Of a DNA stretch of 64,000 nucleotides, positions 49,101 through 62,000 are shown piece by piece. This DNA is from Pardosa pseudoannulata (lineage: Eukaryota; Arthropoda; Arachnida; Araneae; Lycosidae): positions 47,632,404-47,696,403 of the forward strand of contig CM063502.1 of NCBI GenBank assembly GCA_032207245.1. Reading direction: 5' to 3'. The notes under the pieces were generated by a model. That model had not been told where the DNA came from. It saw only the letters and a program-made list of their open reading frames with translations, and made no database searches. The translations under genes and the position numbers were made by a program. How positions within the stretch are numbered: the stretch's first letter is position 1; each line of letters begins with the position of its first letter.

Positions 49101-52100
49101 ATTAAAAGCCTTATTACTGATGCTTCATTGTATCAGCAATATACTATAAAAAAAACTATTATTTTAAATAAATCAAATACAGCAAACACCGAGCAAAGTA
49201 GAGGTAAATTCCTACAGTTCTGTAGTTATAATTTTGAATAAGAAATGACATTAATTAAATATAGATGATGCAACATACACCAAATTATCTTACTTTTTGA
49301 GCAATAATGTCTGATATATCATACTATGAAGTGGGAGTATCCACTAAACTAACTAAATCTCTCATGAAATAGTAATACCATCTACCTACTACAAATGACT
49401 CTGGATAGGGTATAAGATATGGCAAAAACAAACAGGGAAAAATGTTAACTATACATTACTAATGAAACTATACTTCACAAAAACCAATTATTTTGTACCT
49501 GTGATGTAAAAAAAGAGAGAATCAAGTAGTAGTTTGTTTTGTAGTAAACTAATTACGTATTCTCCAAATTTGATTTTTTATAAATTTTGATAAATGAATG
49601 TTTCAGTTATTTGTGTTATTATTTCTTATTACAACAACTCATTAAAAATAATTTAAACTGTCAATCAAATGTTACTAGTACATACTTGCCAGTGTTGTGT
49701 CATTGAATGCCATACACCAACTTTCCCTGCATGACTTAGTGCAACAAGCTGACTTCCAATGAAAAATAAGTGGTCAACAGAAGATGTAAATTGAAACATA
49801 CCTAAAAATAATACATTCTAATGTATATACATAGATACAAAAGATTAACCATGCTATATTGCTTGGGTCTATTTGAACCAAAACATTTTCAAATTACTTT
49901 TAAAAGTGTTAATACAGATATATTCATGAGATATTTTTTTACTGTATTAGTAACAGCAGTAGCTATCTTATAACAAAAATATTTTTATGCCTTTTTACAT
50001 TATTCATTTTTTAAATTTCACTAATATACTCAATATAACCCAAATAAGTTTTTTTCCTTTCATTTAAAAATCAATACAGTCTTTTTCAAAATAAAATTAT
50101 AACTAATAATGAAAAATTATGAAATTCATCAATTTAGTTTTGAAAAGCCACTCACTGACTGGCAATCAAGGTCACATGAAGGATTATTCAGATATGTATA
50201 TTGTTATAATTGTTTAATTTCAAATGTTATTCCCCAATATTTATAGTTTCACCAGATCAAGGAAGTTGAGTGTGAGCTACTACAGCATGAGTAAAAGAAA
50301 CAAATTAAAGATCTGGGAAACTTAACAAAACCACACATACTTTAGCTGTTAGTAAAATTAATAAAGTGTATGAAAATTAGCATAATTTTTACTTCATCAC
50401 TTCACCAAAGTAGTGTTGTGTAAAGGGGCAAGCATCCATAAATTAAAAACTGGTAAGCATGTGTGAAAACCTAATTTATGCAGTTTTCAAGTTTTGATTT
50501 CTCCTCCCTGAGCACAGCTAAATATACAAAAAACAGAGGAATGGGGATATCAAGAAACAGAGGATATAAATGTGTATATATACATGTATATATGTATAAA
50601 TAAAATAAACAATCAAGAAATAGGTAATGTTTTGTTCCTGAATTCAAATTTCCTAAATGAAATAACCAAATACTGTACTATCATAAACTTATCATTTAGT
50701 ACAAACATTATGCAGTTTAACTAATGTAAATCGTTCAACCCCTCTGAAATAACCTAAAAATGACTGAGTCCTAATTTCAGAGAATGGTAGGGTTTCAGGG
50801 AGTACAAAAGTTTCTACCATTTCATTTTATATTCTATAAAACTGTATACAAATAATACCATAAATTGTTTTAATATGCATGACCTAGTAAATCAAAAATA
50901 TGGTTTAAGTTGGGGGGGGGGGGGGAATGAACCTTATAAAATACAGTCTTGGGAAAGAAGTTTAGGAAACCAATAAATATCATTAGCAAAACTTGAATTT
51001 ATGCAAGTTCATAAAAACATGTACCAAGATACTCTTTAAAGTAAAATTTAAGCACTGAAAAACAAGTAAGTAAACTGCTGAAAAGTTTTTTTTTTTTAAA
51101 TTATGTATATCAAATTTATAAAATTCAAAGAATATATAAGGAAATTTTAAAAAAAGTGCTGCTCCTTTAGCTCTTATTTTTACAAGTATATGAATGACAT
51201 ATCCATTACTTTGAATAATCAAACTATTGCTAACCTATATTTGATTTTACTCCATCTTCTGTGATCCCCCACAGTTGGACTTGAGCATTATAAGATATAG
51301 CTAACATTTTAGTGTTATTTTCAATAGGATTAGATACAATAAATTTAGCATTAAGTGCTATCCTATCAATAATTGGTTCAATATAAGGACTAGTAAATGC
51401 CAGCTGCCAACCAGCTGAATCCCTTAACCTGAAAAAGAAATAAACGTAAGTAACAATTAATAAAAGTTTCTAGAGTTCAAAAATGTCCTTAATAACAGGA
51501 AGAGTTATTTTATATTTTATAATTTCTGAAAATAAAATAAAATCCTTAAAATGACTATTGTAAAAACTTAAATAGCAATGTACACATATTACTTCATTAT
51601 TATCTACAAAATGTTCATAAATTATAATTTGACATATTAGAAGGTACACCTTTCAAAAGAAATTAAATCATTGTATTTTTATTCATTTATGTATTGGAGA
51701 ATATCTAAGAGACAAAAAAAATCTATTTTAAAACTATTTTTGGAGTCTTCTGTAAAAATATTAAAATTAACATTTTAGACTATACTATAAGAGTAAATTA
51801 GAAAAGACAAGTGTGTGAAATATCAACAATTGAACTATTAATAAAATTAAGTTATTAATTACAAAATTATTAACTATTAATTATCAGTTTTAATAGTTTA
51901 GAAAGCACTGCAATTGATCAATATGAATTTTTTAACAAACTATGTCTTGTTTTGAACTTTATAAGGAATAAAAAAATTCCCAAAATAACATTAACAATAT
52001 CATTTTGAAACAGGGGGGAATGAAGTTCTTATACAGCATACTCTAGTCTATATAGACAGCATAAAAGCTCTAGTCTATTTTAGAGAAATAGTGGTACATA

Positions 52101-55006
52101 CCTATAAATAGACACATATTAGCTTGATTCACTTAAAATAAGCATAAGTAACCATTGGCCAAATTCTGTTTTTTATGTTTGAAGGGAAAATATCATGTTT
52201 TGATACTTTTTAATGTGCTTTGATTTGAGCTATTTTGATTACTATACTATATAATTTTAGCTATAAACAACCACTACTTGGATCAAACAGAAACAGACAG
52301 AATGATATTAGTAATCTGGTTCAGAAAACACTATGGAACACTACTGCAACAAAGCCTCCAAATGTAATATTTGAAGGATATATTCTTTTTCTTCAAATGT
52401 TACGTAAAGCTATTTGAAATTAAATTTAAAATTTTTAAATTATTTCAGTTTTCTTTGAGGGGAAAATATGTTACTTTCTATAACAAACACTCACACTAAC
52501 AAACAGAGCTAAAAGTTTTAAAATCCTATATAATCTTAATTAAAAATGAGAATGTGAGCTTGAATGTAACATACCTATAACAACTTACAAAATGAGCATA
52601 TGCAACTGCTATCCAATTATGATGACCTATAACTAAACGAACTCTAAGAGAATCTGTCCAGTTATATGAACCTATAATAGAAGTTAATTCCAAAATTACT
52701 ATAAGAGGATTTTAAAACAGTTAACAAAGAAAAAATTATATAATCTATCAACTTATTCCTTATAAAAATTTAAAATAAACATTTACATATATCATAAAAA
52801 AAATAATTCTTAAAACAAAAAGTTTTAAAATACTTTACAAAAAGTTTATTAATTAAATTATTAAATAATAAAGGCATAAAAATATCTACTGCAGAATGTG
52901 GCTATTGATTATGTTATCTTTAAACAAAGATATTTTGTGTTATGTCTCTGCTGTAATGACAAATATGAAACAAAATTTCCTTCAAAAATTATTATAGAAA
53001 AATAAATCACTAACACATTATTAATGCTTTATATAACTGGAAAGCTTCAGTAATAAATATTACAATATGAATAAACATATTGTAGATAACAAAGTTAAAT
53101 AAACATAAGTTATTGCACACACAAAAAATTTAAAATCATCTATTTGCAGTTTGTTCAGAATTAAATTAAAGCTATAGCTTCATAACTTTATCTTCATAAC
53201 TTATTTGACTTCTAAAATATTTTGCCTCTTAAAATGTTATGAGTCCATTAAACTTTATGATTTAATTTCATTGTTATTTAACTCTGAAATGTAATCAACT
53301 ATATTAACTCTTATTTTCATCTATAAAAAATTTTTCATTAGGATAATAATAATATAAAAAATTCCTTTTAGCAAATTAAAAGAAAAAAGTTATATGAATA
53401 CAAATTTACTAAATTTAATCAACAATATTGAATTTTTATTAATAAAACTAAGAAAATAAGACCTTGTTTTTCAGACAGGAATAAAATTAAGAAAATGGTG
53501 TAGTTTTTTTTTTGTTTGTTTGTTTTTGTTTTTAAAAAAACCTACTGTTTTTAGCTATTATAGAGCTAGAACATGAATAAATGAAACCACAAAGAAAAAG
53601 ACATTAAGATGATTAATTACCATGATTAAAAAAAGAGGAAAAATCTATTTTTAAACTTTTGCTTAAATCTGCAGATGAATTTCTTGAGTGTCTCATGTCC
53701 AAAGAAGATGCCCTGGAATGTCCTCTTCCAATATTTCTAATATCAGAAGAACTACGAGATAATGAGGATGTGGTCTGCCATATATCTGGTATCCTTGAAC
53801 TAGAGACAGCTCGGTGATGAGAATGTTCTGGAATTATTCGAAATACTAAGCCTGGTCTTGGATCACCACAACTGCAGCTTCCAGAAGGATTAGAAACAGA
53901 TACAACACTACTCATTTCAACTCTTGCTGTACTGTTATTAGTGTCTTCTACTTTAGAATCTTTCTTATCAGGATTTTTCATCAAGTGATTATTAGGAGGT
54001 ACTGCTGGAAAAGAATAAAAATATGGAAAAAGCAAAAAGACAATTAGTAGAAATTAGTTTTGATACTAAAATATATTCTTTATATACTTTAAAAATATAT
54101 GTATAAATATTTCACTGTATGCAAGATAGTTAAATAAATGAGTAAAACAATATTTTATCTTTTTTTATGAAGATTTTATTACAAAATTTTTATAAATAAA
54201 CAGTAACACAGATAACACAGATTTAACAAATTTATGTCCAAGAGGCACCTTTCAGTATCTTTTCTTTGGTTTAAAGCTAAAATTTAGAATGCATTGTTCT
54301 TATACCTTTTTAACTCATAATTTTAAAAATGAAACAGTATGTACTGTGAAACTGTTGAATTAACAGGAAAATGTCACTTAGAGTAGATAATTTTCACCAA
54401 ATGGGAAAGAAAGAGGATGAATTAGAATTTCTAATATTAAGTCCTTTTACAAAATATTTACCTACTTTAGGGTTTTAGAAAATTGAAGTTTGTATTTCTT
54501 CTATTATTGTATTTCTTTATTTATCATATTACTACTTTTCCATACCCATTATACTATCAAAATTTTATTCAAATAATAAAAATAAATTAGATAATTCTTG
54601 ATAAAAGATCTTTATTGGCATTAACAAGGATTATGCAAATATAACAATAAAACCAAAACACCTAGCATATTGAAACACTTTCTACTTTAAAATATTAAAA
54701 GCTTTTAGTAATAGATTAAAATAACATGCCTATATGAACAGCTTTGTCACAATTTTTACTTCTAAAAATACTTCACTTATAATTACAATATTCAGTCTAT
54801 CAAAATGAAAATACTTCTGTAAGTTTTAAAATACAAGAACCTAATATTTAACTAATAAAGATAAGTTTGGCCTTTATATAAGGTATACAAAACCTTTGTT
54901 GAAAAAGTCCCAGGAACAAACATTTTGGAATTTTTTACTTGTATTTTTCAAGTACAAGAAGTGGGTGTTATTCAACAATAACTTGATAAATGTCATGAAA
55001 AAATAG

Positions 55007-55075
<69 letters not shown>

Positions 55076-58000
55076 AACTCAGCAGGAGACCGTCTGTTTT
55101 CAGCAACCCACTGCTTAGCCAGCTGGCACACTTAGTAGAATGTTACACCTGTATTATTTTGGATAAGAATTTCAAGCAGACAGCTAAGATTTAATTTTGA
55201 TTTTAAGGCATGCCTTGTATGTATGTGTGTATTTGCTGTCAAAACATCAGAATTTCCAGGAGAATTTGAGATAATTAGTTAAGTTCCCATCTAATCAGAA
55301 GACTTCACAAACTATTAGTTTACTCCAACCATCACTGATAAGCAATGAAAAAGTTTCTAATTATTCTCACAGTATACTGAAGTGCTCTAGATCAATTCTT
55401 AAAACCCAATGGTAAAATAAGAATTACAATTAGTAACGGTAAAATAGGCCTTTGTTAATTATATTTTATTTTAGGTTATTTTGTGGAATGAGTCTAGTAT
55501 TGGCTGATTTATGGACAAATGAAGATCCACTTTAAAAAGGACAAGAAGAAATTATAGTACAACAGCTTATGCGACATTATTTATAAACATACCTTTTTAT
55601 GTTATAGCCACTGGAAGATTTTCAGTAGCAATTCACCGAGAAAAAGAAATACATTTTGAAGTTAAATATTTTCTTGTTCATGATTATCAACAAAACAATT
55701 AAAAGTCTAAAATTTACTGATTAAAATAAACCTTGTAATTTTGTATAAGTGAAGGATGAAATTATAGTCCAGAGTCTCACTTGATTTCATGCAATGTATT
55801 TTTTTAATACCTAAAAATATTATATTTATTAATTTATCTCAGCATAGCTGTAACTAAATTGTATGCACTGCTTTTAAATAATAAAAAAGTCTATATTTAT
55901 TTTACCACAGTATAATTTTTATGCACAGATTTATCAAGGTATAGAAGAATCCACCCATTTCTTTTATTAGATAAGTCATCTATTTTAGAATTGCTACTCT
56001 GTTTATCAAATTATACAAATATCATTATACAAAATGCTTTTAAAAAATAATGATATGAAATTTCCCTAATTCTTCTTTTCCAGCTTTGATTAAGTTATAA
56101 ACTAAATTCTAAACCCTGGAGTTATTTATTTTAATGACACTAGAAAAACTCAAAAATTTAACATATGCAAATAGAATAATGTAAATAGAGAAACTTTTTC
56201 TTGTATAAATCAAATTTGGAATCTCCTTAAAAGTGACTTAGTGTTAGAAGTTGCAGCCGAATCGGCACCTTCTCAACCTCCGGTAAATCCCGGCAATTTG
56301 TTTTTGTTTTGTTTAAAGTTAACAGAGGCTTCTTAATCGCAATTTGTAAAGCTGACTGTCACTGTATGTTTGATTGTGACTTCAACTCTCACTCGGCAGC
56401 TACGAACTGTAATTTTGTGATTGGCTGAGTGGCAGAGGAAGTTGAATGTATATGTTAATTTTATGCGATGTCTGCTGCTGGATATATAAGAGGATTGTTG
56501 GATGTTTTTTTAGTACTTGTGCATTTTTCCCGGCATGTAGGCGGACATCGTATGATGTTTTTTTTTAATTTTAAGATTTAAAATAAATCTACGTTTTTGT
56601 TTTTTAAATAGTTCGTCATTTTTTTAATCACTACTAGAACCTTGCTCTGCTAAAGTACCGGTATGGAGTTGTTCGTTGCAATATCGATAACACTTAGGCA
56701 TGTATATAAAATTTACAAATTCCTCAATGGGTAAATGTGAAACACATTTTCATTTATTAAAACATACTGTATATACATATTGGTGCTTGATGGTCATTGA
56801 ATAGGTAGTGTTCAGCCATTCAAGATCTAAGTTTGCTAGTTTGAATTCTGCTGTAGGCATAGATGTATATAATTGTTTAGAATTGGCTTTATGTAGTAGG
56901 TTCCCATCTAATTAGCTCGCATTATAAAAAATTAACTGTAGTATTCCAAACAAAGTAGCATGCATATTGGTTATTAACAGAAAAATTTCTTAACTTCCAA
57001 GAATGTGATTTCTTATGGTCTCTTTAAAGGCTAAAAATGCTAACCTGCCATTTTGTAGGTAGTGAACCTTTATACTCCTGTTACAGCCAAATTCCCTTAA
57101 ACATGAAAATATATTATCATTCCTTTTAGAGTAATTCCTATTATTTTTGTTTAGAGTGGATGTTTTGACAACTAGGATAAATGGAGTATCTGCACAATTC
57201 TTAACTGAATTCTCGATTTTATAAAATAAGGATTTGTTATTATCCATCTAATCTAGGAACCATTAATAATTCTTATTTTAAATTTCTCTGTGTTCAGATC
57301 ATAAAACTTACTATATACATAAGGAGTGTAAGATATTAATAAACTATATTAAAATGTAGAAATTAATATCAGTAGATTGAGAATAGTAAACTGAATTAGA
57401 TTAACTTTCATATTCTAAATTTTATTCTTAGAATTATAACTAATTTTTAGTTGCTCACCTTAGCTTTATTTCATTTATTTCTAAATGCTTTAATTACTTT
57501 ATGAGTCTGAATTTTATATGGTATGGGGGTGAAGTACTCTTATATTAGTAGGGTTTTCATACATATGACTTATAAATTTTTTTTCCATCCACCATATTTA
57601 CTCTAGAATACTCATTAGTATGTCTTCTTAAGAATTTCATAGAGCAAAAAAATTGTGAAAATTACTTTGACAAGATGTACAACCATTAGGAGGTAAACTG
57701 GATGAATTTCTATAATGAATTCTATACTAGAACTTCTCTGAAAAAAGCTTTGAGTGTTAAAATTGAAAACGAATAAAATCCAGGAACTGTAGGACAATTA
57801 TTTCAATTTAAACAAGATTCAATGGTACTTTAAAAAAAAAATTCTTAATATTATGCATGGAAGGAAATAAAATCCCTACTGCTATGATAAAAAAAATTGC
57901 ACTATTATGAGTAATACAAGAAATATAAAATGATAATTGAAATTTTTAAAATTAAATAGTTTATACAAGTTACCAAACAATTTATTTATACAAAATAAAA

Positions 58001-58967
58001 TAACACTAACCGGCTGGAGGCAAATAACCATGAAACAGAACATCACCACAGGAAGAATAATTAAGGTCTTCACATAACATTAGGCGTTTTACTATAAAAA
58101 TAAACAAATAAGTAAAATAACAAAATATTTGCATAAATGATTTATTTAGTAGAATATAAATTTCATATAGCATGTCAATAAAAAAAAACTTCATGATTTT
58201 CTAAAATTTGCAAACAGTTTAAATCATATAGCACAGTCAAACCTATGTGACATGAAACAAAATTATTTCCCATTATTTCCCTTCCCTTCATTGCATTTTC
58301 CAAAAATTTTATTTTTATTTCTTTTTCCCTTAAAAACAGGGGTTAGAGACATGTTTTGATAAAAATAGAGAATCTTGTACTTAAACATTTATTTCCACCT
58401 AAAATATTAGTGCAACTGAATTAGAAGTTTATAGCTAGAAGATTAAGTGAATGTACTGTTGCTCAGTATCATTACCCCTGTTGATATACATTCAAATTGT
58501 CAACAACATTCTTAATCAAATTTTTATCCATAGGAACAAATTTAAGATCATAATCTTTTTTTATATACGTTGATATCAAATAATATTTAACAGTTTGAAC
58601 AGCATCTAAGGAACCTATTTTGAATAATGTTTTTGAATCTGTTGTATAGTATTAGCCAAAAAATTAAAATTAATTTCTGTTAAATGCACTCATGGAACAA
58701 ATTAGACAGCTTTGAAATTTAGAAATAAACACATAAAAGGCCAGAATTATGGATCTAGCTTAGCCAAAAAGTACAGAATTTCAGGGGAAATATGGCATAA
58801 AGTACAGCTGAATTATGCAATAGGGAGGATATCAAAATAGCATAATTTCTAACATCATCAGTTTGTATTACAAATGTGTTTAAACCTATATTTCTCACTT
58901 TTTATAAGCTAAAATTTTTATGCTAATTTATTTTATTCACTTCCTTTAAAAATTCAAAGGTAACCTT

Positions 58968-59000
<33 letters not shown>

Positions 59001-62000
59001 CAATGCATAAATATAATAATTCATTGAAATAAATTATTCAAAAATATTTTATTCTTTTAAAAAAATTTTTCAAATAAAGAAATTAAAATTGCTTGTCAAA
59101 CCACAAACTATCAAAGTCTATTGTTTTTTGACCAGACCTTATATATTTTGCATAAAACAGTATTTCATGTTAGGTAATTTTACATCAATAAGGCTTGACA
59201 GGAATTTATAGATCATCCTTCACATATTTAATATGTAAAAAAACTAAAATCAGAAATTAATTTATTAGTCAAAAATAAGATTTTTTTTCTACATCAGAAA
59301 AGAATAATGTATGTTATGCTATAAATTTACAAATAAAATATTTGTAAACAAACATATTTTAAAATCTGTCCATCTATTTGAAAAAAAAAAAAATATTTAA
59401 AGTAAAAAAAATTGTTCTTGAAAGAATTTTTAACTATAAGCATTTTTTGGATGTTCATGAAAATGATGCAACAAATATCTTTTTTAAAAAAAATTGTTCT
59501 TTCAGTTAGAAATAAATGTTAACATTTTTAATCTCCTGAGGGTAATAAAAATCCTGAGGGTTCTAAAAATGGTTTGGTAATAAATTCAGCTATCTAAATT
59601 TTGTTATGTTTGTGCCATGTAAATTAAGTTAAAAAATTAACTAAGCAAAAGAATCATACATTACAGAAGTGTTCAATACCTTGAAATTAAAATTATTATT
59701 ATTATTATATAAGCAGTAGTTATAAAATTATGACAGTTCTTATTAGAAAAGAAAAATACGAGAATACAGTTGCTGGAGACTGGTGTGTTGTTATTAAATT
59801 CTAAAACTGTTGAACAGATACTTTTGATCTAAGACAAAATTGCTTTTGATTAAAAAATGGAGGATAATTCCTGTTTTACATAATTCCTTATTTATGAGTA
59901 TGTATCTTTACAAATTCAAAGAAACTAAAACATATTCAAGTGATGATTTAGCCTTTGAACTACCCTTTTACTAAATAAAATATTGACAAACATAATATAG
60001 CTACAATAACAGCATCAATAAGATCTATATATCCTTAGTTTACAAACTAGTTATTTCTTATTTTCTTCAATGTGATTAATTTTACCCAAAACATACGATA
60101 TACTGCAGACTAGGAAACATGTTATAGTTCTGCTTATCAATGAATGAAATACTTAGACATAATATGCCCTGACAGTACACAAATTAGCAGATTAGATGAA
60201 GCTGTATCAAATATAATAGGATATGAAGTACAGATTCATTCAACACTTATATACAATTTTCCTTTACATACATTTCATGACTTCAAAACTACATAATACT
60301 TATATCTAAACAACATTGTTCAGAATATGTTGATCTAGTGATAAATAGAATTTAACTCTTTGTGTCAAAAAATCCTGAATTAAAAATTATTTTTAAGAAC
60401 GTTATAATATATCATGTCAAAGATGGAGAAAATAATGGAAAGAATTTAAAACATAAAAATAAAAATTTATTGAAAAAAAATGTTTATACAATCATAAAAA
60501 ATGTATTTCTTACAAACACTGCAAATTACGTAGCACAAAAATTACCTTTATATGAACAATTTAAAATTATATTTGTAGGAAATCTATGTCTGGTTCCCCA
60601 ACATTCTTCTAAAATTGATAAATCCAAAATTTATCTCAATTAAAATCACATACATCTGATCAGATAATAAATGAAACTGTAGTAAGAAAATTAAACTCAG
60701 TATCACGATTAAATAGGAATTCTACAAGAAAACTGTGTTACAGAAGTGAGTCTTGCAGAATAGTGACACATGATAAAGTCACTGTTTAAACCTTACTTAC
60801 TGTAAAAATGGCATCAAATTTTGGGTATATTTTATATATACAACACAGCAATATGAAGGGTTAAGTTATATATTTCTTAATGTATATATTTGGATCATTT
60901 AAGATTTCATTAAAATTTTAGAAAATTTCTCATATAATAGCCAAGTGAATTCAAAACATGATATACATTATACTATTTTTGTATATTGTTTAGTAAATTG
61001 CTTACCAAGTGGTGATATACCATAAAATTCTGCTTCATGCCTCAAAGAACGAATATCGATATTACTGAAAAGAGTAATATTTTAGGAATCATACGTTAAC
61101 ATAAAATAAGTAAAAGAATCATTTAGGATACAGTGACAACAGAAAACCATTCAGTTAAGTCAATTACAAACATTATCATGAATTTCAGAGAAAAACACAT
61201 CTCGACTCAAAACCAAAGTTATTTCCAACAGTTATTCAACATATGAAGAAAGTTTTTTTATATTTAAGAGAGTAATACATAAAAGTCACTATAAATGCTC
61301 TTTCAATAGCAACCAACCATTTGCCCCACAGCAACCAACTCCTGCAACAAAAATTAAACTCTTTCAAACACTGCTTAATGCATACCACTAGAAATCAAAT
61401 GATAGATGTAAAAAAAAAAAATTAATAAATCACTATATCATTATAAACTCTTTCAGGATGGATACGTCTGTTAGCAAATTGCTTCCTATGGGCAAAGTAC
61501 CAACTGAATGCAAGAGGGGATTGTATAATGTTGAGCCATTTGTACTACTAAGCCTAACTTTAGAAAAATTCTCATAAATTTAAGGTCCAATTATTCAAAG
61601 TTTTGGTACGTTATTACACACATATACAAAAATGTGAAAAGGTAGAATTCCCTACAATCCTTAATTTTCTGCATAATTTTATTTTTACTTGCTCTTTTCT
61701 TTCAACTTTAATTCTAAGAATTAATTTAACAACCTGTAATCCTTCTTACCGCATCTTTTTCTTTGTGTTTGCATCAGAAACACATGTTAATTTTAATTTC
61801 CAACCTCGAATAGAGGGATTTTTGTGAAATTTAATCAAGTGATGATACATTAATAAATTGGAATATGATACATATAAAGGTTTGTAAAGAAATGTTTGGT
61901 CTTGATCTAATAAAATTCTGAAGGCAGTTTCATAGGGGTTTTCATGACTAACACATTGACTGCAAAAGAGCAGCTTAATATTACAGTAAAATATTTACAA

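Larger units (their letters stand above)
54005..58010 (-). other. KCTD3 intron 3
   Basis: Holds a TA microsatellite, a solo LTR and a decayed SINE, listed separately. No other exon recognised. Confidence 0.7.

Noticed and set aside
53613..54035. Independent 140-codon gene
   Set aside because: It is exon 4 of KCTD3, extended by intron sequence on both sides.
58006..58194. Independent 62-codon gene
   Set aside because: Its C-terminal half is KCTD3 exon 3; the first half is intron.
60362..60643. 93-codon plus-strand frame
   Set aside because: Lys/Asn/Ile-rich translation of AT-rich intron DNA with no motif.
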